From NCBI GenBank assembly GCA_905160935.1, contig CAJHZI010000418.1:1901501-1965500 (forward strand): DNA of 64,000 nucleotides, in the 5' to 3' direction. The stretch is from Enchytraeus crypticus (lineage: Eukaryota; Annelida; Clitellata; Enchytraeida; Enchytraeidae). Both the position numbers and the translations under genes were made by a program. Under the pieces are notes generated by a model. It was not told the origin of the DNA. It saw only the letters and a list, made by a program, of their open reading frames with translations, and ran no database searches. This document shows positions 11,124 through 21,884 of this stretch, piece by piece; positions within the stretch are counted from its first letter, which is position 1; every line of letters begins with the position of its first letter.

Positions 11124-14100
11124 GTATATATATATATATATGAATGTCTCAATAGCCTAGTGGTAACGTCATGAAGTTTTAAATGACACATCCCTGCAGT
11201 AAGTTGAAAGCTCTCGGGTTCTGTTCCCGACCGCTCTGATCTGAGTGTAAAATCTCTGGTATTCACTGGACTGATTATACGGAAATTGCCCAACGGTTTA
11301 ATCATTTGTTAGTAAAAGTGATAAACATAACTGATCATTTCACTAACAAGAACGCACACTAATGTAGCTTAAAGCGATGATATAAGATACGATTACGTTC
11401 TTGCAAAGTAACTATTAAATTATTAACCATTTACTATTAAACTATTAACTTTCAGTAACTTTTTTATTATTAATTGTTTAACTTTTATTAATAATTATAC
11501 TATTAACAAAACTGTGGCTCGTAGTTTACCTAAAATCTTAGTTGGTCTTGTGAGATTAAAGTCCACATTTTGATGGGTAATTACCCAAATGGTACGTGTG
11601 ACATATTTATCAGTCATTCGCTAGCTTTTCTGACAGTCAACACACGATTTTCTAATCTTAGCTTCTTCAAGCTGTATCCAGCTGCTTCTTACGATTCGTT
11701 CAAGTCGAGCTTAGTTTGTTCCTGTAGCTTTTCATATCTTAGCTTAGTTAATGCCTGTAGCTTGTCAAATATTAGCTTAGTTAGTGCTTGTAGCTTTTAT
11801 AATTTTAGCTTAGTTAGTGCTGGTAGCTTTTCAAATCTTAGCTTAGTGCTTGTAGCGTTTCCTATCTTTGCTTATTTAGTGCTTGTTGCATTTCAAATCT
11901 TAGCTTAGTTAGTGCTTGTAGTTTTTCAAATCTTAGCTTAGTTAGTGCCTGTAGTTTTTCAACTGTCTGCTTAATTAGAGCTTAGTAGCTCTTCCAATAT
12001 CAGCTCTTAGGGTTAGAGGTATCAAGTTAAAATGAGGTCAGCAACAACAACAAGAGGAACGGTAACTAATAATGTCAGGTTTTAAATTCATTGTTCGATT
12101 AACGATAGCTAAACGTATATAAGAAGTGAACTAGATGAACGGGGTCAACTCATAATGAATCACGATAAATGTTGCTTTAACAATTAATTTTATATAAAGA
12201 ATTATGTACTTGTGTATGATTGTTTTGAAAGTAATGTTTACTTTAAGAAGAGAGTGTTGGGTTATTAAGCATAATTCAACTTTAAAAAAATTTCGGTACT
12301 TTATGGATCAGTTCCGTGAAAGAAGCCTTCTGTCCTTATAGGAAAATTGCATGGTTGCTCATTCGAAACACTGAGGAATGCCAATGCAAGCCAAGTTTGA
12401 GAAATTAGTTTTCAACACGTAAAATAGGAAGAGTGTTTACTTTTCTATTTTCGCAATACTAAGCTTCTGCGATCTCGTCGGCTGGTCAGTTGAATTTTAA
12501 TACTTATTACTTGTTAAAAACTGAAACACAATATAAGTCAATTTTAATTAAGTTTTTGTTTGTTTTTAATGTTGGCTGGCAATCATACAAGTAGGCCTAA
12601 ATGTGGACGTTTGAAATGTGGATTAAAATGTGGATATTTCTACGACGTAGAGAAACAGTTAACTTTAGTTTTCGGACCAGTATATTAAGATGTGTACTTA
12701 AGATGTATTACAACCAAAAAACAAAAGTAGCAAAAACAATAGTAATTGTAATAGTCATGATACGTGGGCCATTAATTGCAAACAATAAGTAAATATTAGA
12801 TAAGTACGAAATTCCATATAATCTATACAGTAAAATACTATCTTGTGCTTCATGTGTTTATAACAGTTTCGACCTTCTACACACCTATGCAGGGAGGCTA
12901 GAGAAACGGATTGCTACTACCCAACATATTGCACCGGAAAAGATAATCTATGTCCACGCATGGTAGCCAAAGAGCAATGTACACCGTGCAAGTATGGACC
13001 AGTTAGTATCCCATTTCAGTACACCGCATTTCAGTACCTGCGCATAAATCTAATTCATCATCATCATCTTCCCTTAAATCCCAGTTTAGCCACACGTTCG
13101 GGATACGAATAGACAGTTTATCCATTCGTTTAAGTTTTTGTAGCAATTTCTGGAGCCTAGGCACTCCCCAACCGAATGCCCTTTCTGACGTTGGTTTGGA
13201 TCTAGTTTTATGTCGCCTTCTTCGACACGAGCATATTTACACGGTTGGTCTATTATTTCAGCAACCCGGACACAACACGGGAATAATATAAATGCGTATA
13301 AATCGAATTAATTTAATTAACTCATCAAAGACTTCCCTAATATAACGTAGTAAATGTGGCAGTTGCGGGGATATGGAGTTATAGTCTTCGCTTTGAAGCG
13401 CATCTGGTGAATACAAATCCCAATCAATCAACAACTGAAGGATTTCCTCGAGGGCTGCAGAAAGATTTATCGTGTATTACGGCTGGCTGCCGTTCTTCGC
13501 CTTCAATAATAAAGATATTCTCCATCATGGAAAGAATTCGTAGTACCAGATTTTTCTGTCTATTGCCACACTAAAAGGAAAAGCTAAATTGAAGTAAAAT
13601 ATAAATATAGCATAATTAATTTAATACTGTATGCGTAATTAAATATAGTCTACAGATTGATTTTCATTTGGATCAACCACGGCTATGGTAGGGTTTCAGG
13701 TGCACAGGGGTTCACCGGTACACGAGCCGTCTTGTAGAGAAGCCCTTTGAGCTTCTGCTCTTGATGCTTAACCCAATATAAAAGCTAAAGCTGAAATCTA
13801 ATGTTTACGTCAGTTTCCCCACTCGAGAACGATGCCAGTGACGGGCGAGCCCAGGATTTGAATCCCGCACATACTGATCCGCGGTCGAGTATCTTACTGA
13901 CATCGCCATTGCATGGCTTCAGCCAGTAGGCGATGTCGGTAAGATACTCGATGATGCAGGGATGATGCTATAGGAGATGATGCAGGGATGATGCTATAGA
14001 AGATGATGCAAGGATGATGCTATAGGAGATGATGCAGAAATATTAGACTACTTGTAAAAATCATTTTCATCTTTCGACATCCAATAACGCGCACAAATAT

Positions 14101-15192
14101 TTTATGTAAGCGCTACAATGACGTCTGCTGTATGTAATGTTGTACGGCCTTTTTTCTTACGCATAGGATGATGGCTCAATACGTTGCGAATATTATGCCT
14201 ACTCGTCAGTGTTAACTAGGTTATTCCTTTACTAAAAATCGCCTAAGTTTATCGCTACTGCAAATTGGCTTTTCTCGTGCCCATATTATATCAAGTTAGA
14301 CTCCTTCTTCGTGAAATTTCATTCTTCCAAACATCTTACTCCATAAAATTTCAATGCACTGATTTCAGCACTAAATATTTGGCTTTAAATTTTTCTAGCT
14401 TACCATCTAGAATAATCTAATCTAAAATGAATGTGTCCTTCTCATTTAAGAGGTGCCAACATTAATCTCCTTGCTTGGAACTCTCTGAATTTGTGTAGCA
14501 TGATGTAGGCCTTACTTGTGGAACATACGAAGTATCAACTGACCATGGGATAATTTTAGGACCTTCTACAATAATAGCGTGCTTCGAGAAAAAATGTAAA
14601 GCTAAATTAAAACTCAGGCTTTACATACGCAATTAACAACATCATATCTGCCAAAAGTGAACTTTTTCTTACAGATAGCACCCATCGAACATAAATCGAA
14701 GCCACAAGACTGCAAGCCCCAGTCGGTAGCTTATTCAAACGAGGCGAATAGCGCAAGCACAACAAAAACTCTAAATTTAGTGAACCCCAAGAATGCAATT
14801 ACGGGGATAATTGGAAGCTCTAAGTAATCTTATGCTAGATATAAAATTGCAATCGTGGAAGCAGATACTGTACCTTCTTATAAAATAGAATATAACATGT
14901 ATGCAGGTTACTAAAATACCGAACGACAAACTATGTTAAACTAACACTTTTCATTCAGTCGCTTTGTGTTCTTAGACTCCAGGTTTATGCGTTGATGGCG
15001 ACTGCGTAAGTTTTCGTGACAAATCACGTCTTAGAATCTGCGTTCCCACCACCACTGCATTTACTGTTGAAAGTACCATAACTGCTACTATTTCCACAAG
15101 CATATCCACCACCACAACTTCCTTAGCCTCTTCATCCACAACTACTACAACTTCAACTACCAGTACAACTTCTACTACTACTAGTACTACTT

Positions 15193-15232
<40 letters not shown>

Positions 15233-15522
15233 TACTACTACTAGTACTACCTCTACTACTACTAGTACTACCTGTACTACTACTAGTACTACCTCTAATT
15301 CTACTACTACTACTACTACTTCTACTACTACTATTAGTACTACCTCTACTACTACTAGTACTACCTCTACTACTACTAGTACTACCTCTACTTCTTCTAC
15401 TACTTCTACTACCGCTACTTCTTCTACTACTTCTACTACTTCTACTATTACTTCTACTACCTCTACTACTACTTCTACTACCTCTACTACTACTTCTACT
15501 ACCTCTACTACTAGTACAACCT

Positions 15523-15556
<34 letters not shown>

Positions 15557-16892
15557 CTCTACTACTACTACTACTATTTCTACTACTAATAATACTACTT
15601 CCTCTACTACAAGTACTACCTCTACTACTACTACTACTTCCTCTTCTAGTACTACAACTACTATTACTACTAGTATAACTACTACTTCAACCGCAACTTC
15701 TTCCACTTCTGCAGCTGTCACAACTACTACAGATACTTTTACCACCATTACCAATTCAAAAACAACCAGTTTAACGATATCCACTTCAATTACAAGTACT
15801 TCATTTACTACCAAATCAACTATTACAAGCAAATCTGCAGAAACCACCGCGATCATCCGTGATATCACTACCACTTCTCTCACAACTACAGCTGCATCGT
15901 CCACTATCCTAACTTCTCCTGCTACAACCATCACAACTAAAAATACTGTCCCCACAACCTCAGTCTTGACTTCGCTTTCGACAAAAGATCAAACAACTAC
16001 TATACCTAAGCCTGAGTTAGAGCCAACATCATCTGTTTCAAAAAAGGATATGGAAACAACAATCGCTAGCACACTAGGCAGATCTACCTCTTCTCCAGTT
16101 CAGAGCCGAAATTATAGAGGTATGCTAAAGTAGAATTCCTTATTATTAATTATGATTAAGAATTTGGCATTAAATTTATATTAATTTTGCATAGTGCAGG
16201 CTTAGTAGTATGGTTCTGAAAATATAAATTTCATCTAAGAGAAGGAAGAAACAAAAACCTTATGAAACATTTATCTAAATTTGGTTTTTGTTACAAAAAT
16301 TATAATATACTAGCTACGTTGAAGTCAAATGTTTATGCGAATTGTTCTGTTATTATGGCCATACAATGATATTGATAAATTATATTTGATTTCATATGTT
16401 GTATATGTAGAATATAATAGCAGAAAGTTTTAGTGCACATGCTAACCATTATGCATGTTTGCTATTTCTTCACTAGTTTACTTTATGTTTGCTGCTCATT
16501 TGCTTCTATAATTATCATTTAACTTACGTAATTAAGTCAAATAAATATATATTCTTACAGATACCATAATCCCAATCGCTGTTATCGTGGGAGCGATCCT
16601 ATTAGCCGCTGCTGTCTACTGCCTCTGCTCCTACTGTTTTACACCATCTCCAACATTTCCCGTGATCTCCTTCATACCCGATACAAACCCTTACTACTCC
16701 GCCGGCCCAGTGTTTTATCCTGGGCGAAGAAGATTTTATCAACGGCCTGCAACTGCCATGCCTGTAGCATTACAAAGACAAGCTAATATGGTACAACCAG
16801 TGATATATCGCAGACAATTGGCCAGCAGAGGGAAATTTCATAACCCACGACGTTATGTCCCTTCTATAGGTTTCATAGGATATAGGAGTTGA
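6993..16892 (+). CDS. Gene A: membrane-anchored disintegrin-like protein with mucin stalk, no protease
   Basis: Five exons join in frame to 654 codons plus stop: 6993-7092, 8694-8977, 12897-13001, 14976-16119 and 16561-16892. The predicted protein has a signal peptide (about 1-25), a short linker, an ADAM-type disintegrin-like domain (about 54-159), a small Cys motif (168-185), a Thr/Ser-rich stalk (about 187-540), a membrane helix (about 547-566) and an 85-residue basic, Tyr/Arg-rich tail. The landmarks are CGN..VE, CDC, CC and the half-domain [13 protein letters not shown]. Prodomain, HExxHxxGxxHD protease, full Cys-rich and EGF parts are absent, and intron 1 (1.6 kb) shows no exons for them. 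No RGD is present in the integrin-loop region (CTARETDC). The likely role is cell-surface adhesion or competition for ADAM/integrin partners, which is inference. The exon-to-exon phases (1,0,0,1) all agree. It resembles the 3' half of gene B downstream, so it is probably a paralogue that lost, or never had, the protease. It could instead be an incomplete model if an upstream promoter adds exons. Confidence 0.82.
7360..7565. repeat. Dispersed repeat R6
   Basis: Shares 'ggcgcggatttaag.ataa.cttcca.ca' at its start and 'aaccaagtgc' at its end with a second copy at 29920-30230. Only two copies are seen, so the family boundaries are uncertain. Confidence 0.55.
7708..7900 (-). repeat. Dispersed repeat R5
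   Basis: Shares the order 'cagtttaac', 'gcaat.tctggagc', 'caaccgaa', 'tttgtcgcc' and 'cagcaacccgg.cacaaca' with copies at 13055-13282 and 62133-62310. Full copies carry an (ATC)n end, which would be a (GAT)n tail if the family reads on the minus strand. Confidence 0.7.
8694..8977 (+). CDS. Gene A exon 2: disintegrin-like domain, first half
   Basis: Acceptor ttttacgcag precedes 8694, and the exon ends at donor GTATGA in phase 0. It encodes VCGNFLVE, then an insertion before the CDC motif relative to typical disintegrins, then RCC, NCQ and DCC cysteine pairs. The order of cysteines follows the ADAM disintegrin pattern. Confidence 0.87.
9308..10712 (-). mobile_element. Tc1-like DNA transposon, inactive
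   Basis: The element is 1405 bp, bounded by TA on each side (9306-9307 and 10713-10714). The terminal inverted repeats begin CAGTCATGGCCAAAAGTT at the left, with the exact complement at the right, followed by several more matching bases. The transposase on the minus strand is damaged, so the copy cannot move itself. It lies in intron 2 of gene A. Confidence 0.93.
9470..10325 (-). pseudogene. Tc1-like transposase remnant
   Basis: The minus-strand frame from 10325 shows the Tc1-type segments STRTIRRRL (helix-turn-helix end), [12 protein letters not shown] (first Asp), [11 protein letters not shown] (second Asp) and [12 protein letters not shown]. The third catalytic residue, normally Glu in NPIENLW, is Lys (codon AAA). 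About 10 codons later the frame shifts: the true C-terminus ([17 protein letters not shown]) continues in another frame down to 9470. The N-terminal DNA-binding helices upstream of 10325 are also missing or scrambled. Confidence 0.9.
10856..11142. repeat. Compound (TA)n microsatellite block
   Basis: Several TA tracts are separated by short spacers. Low-complexity Ile/Tyr frames on both strands are artefacts. It begins just after a short (CT)n stretch at 10838. Confidence 0.93.
11143..11372 (+). repeat. tRNA-derived SINE-like element R2
   Basis: The head carries a Pol III A-box-like TAGCCTAGTGG and a B-box-like GGGTTCTGTTCCC with tRNA-like spacing. The body runs to 'gatcatttcactaa'. Further copies in the opposite orientation lie at 34511-34750, 49745-49872 and 57205-57380, and share 'gtgaatgtc.gagat.ttactctcagatcagc'. 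Confidence 0.8.
11373..12896. other. Gene A intron 2, distal part
   Basis: Contains the imperfect tandem repeat at 11690-11960. The rest is AT-rich without a supported exon. Confidence 0.5.
11690..11960. repeat. Imperfect tandem repeat, about 33-36 bp unit
   Basis: The unit 'cttagttagtgcttgtagct' followed by 'tttcaaatcttag' recurs about eight times with point changes and small indels. A Ser/Leu-rich frame across it is an artefact of the repeat. Confidence 0.8.
12897..13001 (+). CDS. Gene A exon 3: disintegrin-like domain, second half
   Basis: Thirty-five codons in phase 0. They encode [19 protein letters not shown] and QCTPC, the C-terminal half of an ADAM disintegrin domain. The acceptor used must be the GAG at 12894-12896: splicing at the CAG four bases upstream gives GGA GGC TAG, an immediate stop. 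Using GAG also restores the normal six residues between the cysteines flanking the loop. Donor GTTAGT. Confidence 0.85.
13055..13282 (-). repeat. Dispersed repeat R5 with (ATC)n end
   Basis: Starts in (ATC)n, then 'ttcccttaaatcccagttta', and ends 'cagcaacccggacacaac'. Same family as 7708-7900 and 62133-62310. Confidence 0.75.
13779..13951 (-). repeat. SINE-like R1 with inverted head fragment
   Basis: An R1 copy reads on the minus strand: B-box-like GGATTCAAATCCTGG and the shared central motif 'gtttacgtcagttt'. Immediately after it, 13929-13951 repeats part of the head in the opposite orientation, making a palindrome with 13884-13908. Confidence 0.75.
13936..14036. repeat. Short tandem repeat, about 24-27 bp unit
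   Basis: Repeated 'gatgatgc.gggatgatgctatag' units, four copies, in gene A intron 3. Confidence 0.8.
14037..14975. other. Gene A intron 3, distal part
   Basis: No repeat family or extra exon recognised. Ends at acceptor gtgttcttag. Confidence 0.5.
14976..16119 (+). CDS. Gene A exon 4: Cys motif and Thr-rich mucin-like stalk
   Basis: 381 codons plus one base, phase 0 to phase 1. It opens with [10 protein letters not shown] and ICVP, then becomes almost wholly Thr and Ser, encoded mainly by ACT with TCT and AGT interruptions (15170-15670). The last third is more varied (Lys, Glu, Pro, Asp). The frame is open throughout with no stop. Such segments are usually densely O-glycosylated, extended stalks. 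The (ACT)n-like core should vary in length between alleles. The minus-strand poly-Val frame over it is a shadow. Confidence 0.88.
16561..16892 (+). CDS. Gene A exon 5: membrane helix and cytoplasmic tail
   Basis: After acceptor attcttacag, phase 1, the exon encodes [20 protein letters not shown], a clear membrane helix, then a Cys cluster (CLCSYC) that could be palmitoylated. An 85-residue tail follows, rich in Arg, Tyr and Pro, ending ...IGFIGYRS and a TGA stop. The Asp at the exon start and the phase match the last exon of gene B. Confidence 0.9.
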
Positions 16893-17269
16893 GGGAACAG
16901 TGCTGGATTTAGAGAACTATTTCATTTTCCTAAAGTTTTCCTAAAGGAAGATGAGTTTTCTACAAAACACAGGAAAACATTGGTTAATAGCATCAATATC
17001 TTTAGCTATTACAAACAAATTTAGTGATACCGCATATGACATACAATACAATTTATTTACTCGATTTTTGTTTTCTCAGAATTTCTATGTTCTGAAATGG
17101 GAGTCGCCTACACATCGTCAACAAATACGCAAGTTGCGTCAGTGATAAAATGAGGAGATTGCAAAAATTTGGAGTTTTAAAGCGAGGGGAAGTTAAATAT
17201 TACGGCTCGTAAGTTAGGCAAGATGGAAGCATGCATGTAGGGCCTATGCGTAGGTGCTCCAGGGGGAAA
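16893..17269. other. Probable gene A 3' UTR
   Basis: Follows the stop codon of gene A. No canonical AATAAA is evident within this stretch; the first candidate further on is near 17519. Confidence 0.4.
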
Positions 17270-17455
17270 TTAAATTAACTTTGGACTGATTATCTGGATT
17301 TTGGAATTTGCATCGTTTTTGGACCTTCTTTTTGCTCGACGGCTGGTTTTTGTCTCAATAGTGCTCGATGTTGCTATTGTGACTGTAGCACTCTAATTTT
17401 TGTTGTTATGTTCTTTATGTTGTTGTTGTTGTTATGTTATGTTGTTATAGCACGG
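17270..17455 (+). mobile_element. 5'-truncated LINE copy (3' end only)
   Basis: Starts 'actttggactgattatctgg' and follows the 3' end of the 2741-6055 LINE through 'gtgctcgatg' and 'tgtagcactcta'. It finishes in a variable (GTT)n-like tail. Typical product of incomplete target-primed reverse transcription. Confidence 0.88.
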
Positions 17456-19976
17456 AATCAGAAAATGTAATATATTATACATGCAAAACTTAACGTCAGG
17501 ATAAGTCTCTATCATTTAAAAATAAATGACGTTTTACTAACTGAAAGTGTATTTATCACTGATATCCTGAATGTTTGATTTCTATAATAATTCAATTATT
17601 CCAAAGATGGCAGCAGTTTTCTCGTAGTTCGGTCTGTCCAGTTGCAATATAGCAAACTAAGGTCGCCATAGCAAACTATTACGGCAACTTTGAGTGAGTA
17701 GACTATAACATTGTCAAGAGATAAGATTCAAACGTCTAAATTTTCTGAAAGATTTTATTTATAGGAATATACAGATTTCATTTGCAATAAACACATGAAA
17801 ATATCTTTAAGCTGAAGGTCAAACAGATACAACCAGTGGCGGATCCAGGAATTTTTAAGGAGGGACCGAAATCTGGTTGAAAATTTGCACATTTTTGCTT
17901 ACGATATTTTTGCAAATATGGCCCCTAACCAGGCCCGTATTTGGACAAATTCGAGCTAGTGGAACTGGGTTCCCTTGCGTTCCCCTGGGGAACTCTCCTC
18001 TTTAACCACTGTTCTTACATATTTACACAAATTCTCATTAAAACAGTGACAATATAGTTTTAGAACTTTTATCGGCGGGGCTAATGGGGGAGTAAGGCCC
18101 CCGGGCCCCCTTGATTCAGAGCCTGAAGTCGCTGAGATCTAGTGATTATGACGTCAGGTTTAAGATCCTGACCTCCTGGGTTCTATTGTTGCTCGCGTCA
18201 ATTTGGTCAACACAATTACGTCGAATTATTATTTCATGTCAAATATTTACAAAAAAGTTTATTAATTGAAGTACATTTTAATTTTAATTTGTCAATCGTC
18301 ATTCTTTGGCTTGTTTTACTGAAATAGCGCTACAAATTCTGTGAATTTGCATAGAAAACATTTTAGCATGCATTTCAATATAATGCGAATTTCTTTAATA
18401 AGATTGACAATCAGTTTAAATCAAGCAAAATATATTTTTTTAATTGTGGACATCAAGCGATATACCTATATTTAATAGCATAAGTAGTTTTAACATTTGT
18501 AATAGTTAAGAGTTCGTGTCGTATAGTCATCATTAAAAATTCCCTAAAGCATCGTTTGCTATTTTCCGTCTTTCTAAATATAATTTACTTACTAGACTTC
18601 TTGTAATTATTCTTTAGATTTTGATAATGTTTATTTCACTTTTCTTTTTGTCACATGTTCATTTATGTTATTACTCGGTGAAATTTAGTGAAAATAAACA
18701 TTTCTTCTATCTCAATCTCTACTTCTTAAATAAAACTCTCAATTCAAGTCCTCAACAGCGATGCTTCAATATTACAATTTACTATTTTATTATATATAAA
18801 TTTAAAATATTCGTCTCTGAGAAATTTCATGTAACAAAAATCTTTAACTCAAGAAAACTTAGCGGTTGCTCAGAAATCTCTCATCATAACATTATAACAA
18901 ATTGTTTTAAAGTGCGACAACTCTGTTAGGAAACTTTACATGATGTTAAAGTCAACTAACAAATTACACTATGACCGAAATGTCAGATTAAGCGACTTTG
19001 CTTTATTTAATTTTTATCTTTAAAACGAAAAATGTCTTAGGCCATGTGGTTTACGACTATTCATAGCGTATTTGATTGATCTAAAGGGAAGACGACAGTA
19101 ACAATGTAACTTTAAAAACTACGCGTTTACTATGGTTTAAATTAGAAATTGCAACCGTATCATAACGTTTAATATGCCCATATTTCTTTCTAAATCCAGG
19201 CATAGGTTAGAGAGATAGAGAGAGGAGAGTTAAAGCTAAAAAACCTAAGGTTAACGTCAGTTTTCTCACTCGAAAGCGATGTCAGTGACGGGTGAGCCCA
19301 GGATTTGAACCTACACATACTGATCCGCCGTCGAATATCTTACCGACTTCGCCACTGGCTCCAGCTAGTTGGACAGAAATAGCCAGGAAGTTAGAAAAAT
19401 TAGACTGATGGTAGATCAAAGGCATTGGAGCTTAATTAACGTATTCCAACAAATCGATCATGACTCATCCATGTCTTTTATTAGAGCAAGTCTGCACGTC
19501 TTATAGCGTAATAGGTCGACTTATTTTAATTGCTAAGCTGGCCTAATATGAAGAAATCGTATTTATCATCACACATTAAACGAAATTTAATCATGATTGC
19601 TCAATATTGGCCGTAATACCTTACTAAATGTTTAGTCAACATTATGTGGTTGCCTTCGTAATTTGTACACTAAATGTTGTCTCTTGAAGTACACTGAAAA
19701 ATACACATTATGGCACAGGTCGCAAATAATTGAATAGTTAGTCAATATGTTAATCTCTCACTTACAATTTAAAAAAAAATTAAGTTCAATTGAGTATTAT
19801 GGCAAGGTAATTTCGTACCATACTCAAAATCGTTACTTTTTTGGCGCAGTTTATACCAGTGATTGAGTCCCAATGATGAGGCATGAGTGCGTATCGTTTC
19901 AAGAATACTTTCAAAGTGCTATTAACCTTTGTTTCAAATTAAAATCAACTTCAAACCATTATAACACTTAGACGAG

Positions 19977-19979
<3 letters not shown>
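17456..19979. other. Intergenic, mostly unassigned
   Basis: Contains a tRNA-like fragment near 18105-18225 (also similar to 27560-27640) and the R1 copy at 19230-19370. A short frame at 18621-18929 begins with a hydrophobic run but lacks any other support. No gene is called. Confidence 0.5.
19230..19370 (-). repeat. SINE-like R1
   Basis: Minus-strand copy with 'aaggttaacgtcagttttct', 'gatgtcagtgacggg', the B-box-like GGTTCAAATCC on the minus strand and the head ending ctggagcc. Confidence 0.85.

Positions 19980-20033
<54 letters not shown>
19980..20033. repeat. (TA)n microsatellite
   Basis: Uninterrupted TA tract of about 27 units. Confidence 0.97.
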
Positions 20034-20036
<3 letters not shown>

Positions 20037-20297
20037 TTCTTGAAGTCAGCTGACTTTTACTTAATATTTACTGGATATTTTAAAGACAGTTTTCGATTTT
20101 GTACTCTCAATGATTTTTGCCATAAATGTATTTAGTCTTGGCTAGTAATGTTCTAGAAGTTACCTTCTATATATAAATTTTAGTTAAACAGTACAATAAC
20201 CATAGATTTTACAGTACTTTTTAGTACTGAACATCACTAGTAGTACGAATTTTATAATTTAACTTGCTGAATGCAATCCGATTTTGTCTCCGTACCT

Positions 20298-20375
20298 GGC
20301 GCTCACTTCATCACTCCACTCTTTCGAGTGAGGAAACTCACGTTAAGACTAGCTTTACCAGCTTTTTTACTCCAT
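20298..20375 (+). repeat. R1 fragment, plus orientation
   Basis: Includes 'tttcgagtgaggaaactcacgtta' and 'agctttaccagctttt', the tail side of R1 on the plus strand. Head missing. Confidence 0.6.
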
Positions 20376-20489
20376 CACTGACATGCTATTCGAGCAGGGC
20401 GCTGAAGTTCAACTTGGCTTTTTCTTTTATTATTATCCCACACAGATTGTGCTTCCTTTTCATCTTTTTGGTCTGTTTATTTGCTGGCT

Positions 20490-20575
20490 AGATATGTTTG
20501 AGTATGAATATGTATCTTGAACCAGCCACTTAACAATTTACTGACGAGAGAGAGAGAGAGAGAGAGAGAGAAAGA
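20490..20575 (+). repeat. R3 3' end with (GA)n
   Basis: 'gagtatgaatatgtatcttgaacc' followed by a pure GA tract matches the R3 tail. Confidence 0.7.
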
Positions 20576-21070
20576 TATGTTCACATTTTTTATAGTTGCG
20601 CTAATAGCATCAAATAATCACAGTTTGAAGTCAAAAATTAGAAATGAAACTAAAAAATTTAAATGCTGATTAAAACTAAGTTTAATAAACTCCAAAACTA
20701 AGTAAAATTAGCAAATTAATGAGTGTTATTACTACTTAGTATTTCTACGATGATTTTATCTACAATCGAATTATTGATGCGAAAGGTTACAGGAAGAACG
20801 GGTGATTAAAGCAGGACTGACTCATGTACTACTGGAACACCTACGTACTCGTTCAACGTCCTTTACGCATAGGAAGTGTGTAATACAAACTAACTTGAGT
20901 GTTCCTGAGTCATTTACAATGGAAATCTGCCTCACCTAACAAAAGAGTGAAGACTGATAACAGTGAAAATATCATGATTTTCTATTTTTTCCAAATCTTA
21001 GTGAATTAAAAGTTTTAATTTGTTTCAATTGAAGTATACAATTATAGTTTCAACCAATACGACTTCCAAG

Positions 21071-21640
21071 TTGCGATAGTTCTTGCGATTGTTCTTGCGA
21101 TAGTTCTTGCGATAGTTCTTGCGATTGCTCTTGCGATAGTTCTTGCGATAGTTCTTGCGATAGTTCTTGCGATAGTTCTTGCGATTGTTCTTGCGATAGT
21201 TCTTGCGATAGTTCTTGCGATTGTTCTTGCGATAGTTCTTGCGATAGTTCTTGCGATTGTTCTTGCGATAGTTCTTGCGATAGTTCTTGCGATAGTTCTT
21301 GCGATAGTTCTTGCGATTGTTCTTGCGATAGTTCTTGCGATAGTTCTTGCGATTGTTCTTGCGATAGTTCTTGCGATAGTTCTTGCGATTGTTCTTGCGA
21401 TAGTTCTTGCGATAGTTCTTGCGATAGTTCTTGCGATAGTTCTTGCGATTGTTCTTGCGATAGTTCTTGCGATAGTTCTTGCGATTGTTCTTGCGATAGT
21501 TCTTGCGATAGTTCTTGCGATAGTTCTTGCGATTGTTCTTGCGATAGTTCTTGCGATAGTTCTTGCGATTGTTCTTGCGATAGTTCTTGCGATAGTTCTT
21601 GCGATTGTTCTTGCGATAGTTCTTGCGATAGTTCTTGCGA
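21071..21640. repeat. 12-bp minisatellite with 132-bp higher-order period
   Basis: About 47 copies of 12-bp units 'gatagttcttgc' and the variant 'gattgttcttgc'. Variant units fall at 21123, 21183, 21219, 21255, 21315, 21351, 21387, 21447 and 21483, giving spacings of 60, 36 and 36 bp: a repeating block of 11 units, 132 bp. All three minus-strand frames are open through it only because the unit is a multiple of three without stops. Not a gene. Confidence 0.97.
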
Positions 21641-21763
21641 TGATAATAATAATGATAATAATAATGATAATAATAATGATAATAATAATGATAATGATAA
21701 TGTAATAATAATGATAATAATGATAATAATATGATAATGATAATAATAATGATAATAATAATA

Positions 21764-21794
<31 letters not shown>

Positions 21795-21884
21795 TAATGA
21801 TAATAATAATGATAATAATAATGATAATAATAATGATAATAATAATGATAATAATAATGATAATAATAATGATAATAATAATAA
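21641..21884. repeat. (GATAATAATAAT)n tract
   Basis: Imperfect 12-mer and triplet repeat of GAT/AAT continuous with the preceding minisatellite and leading into the tail of an R4 element. Confidence 0.93.

Noticed and set aside
14972-15955. 327-codon minus-strand Val/Glu-rich reading frame
   Set aside because: It is the complement of the Thr-rich stalk exon of gene A; triplet repeats keep the opposite frame open.
18621-18929. 102-codon frame with a hydrophobic start
   Set aside because: AT-rich, Phe/Tyr/Lys-biased, no domain or splice partner; intergenic chance frame.
21100-21640. CRISPR-like regular array
   Set aside because: Eukaryotic context and no unique spacers: the whole unit repeats, so it is a minisatellite.
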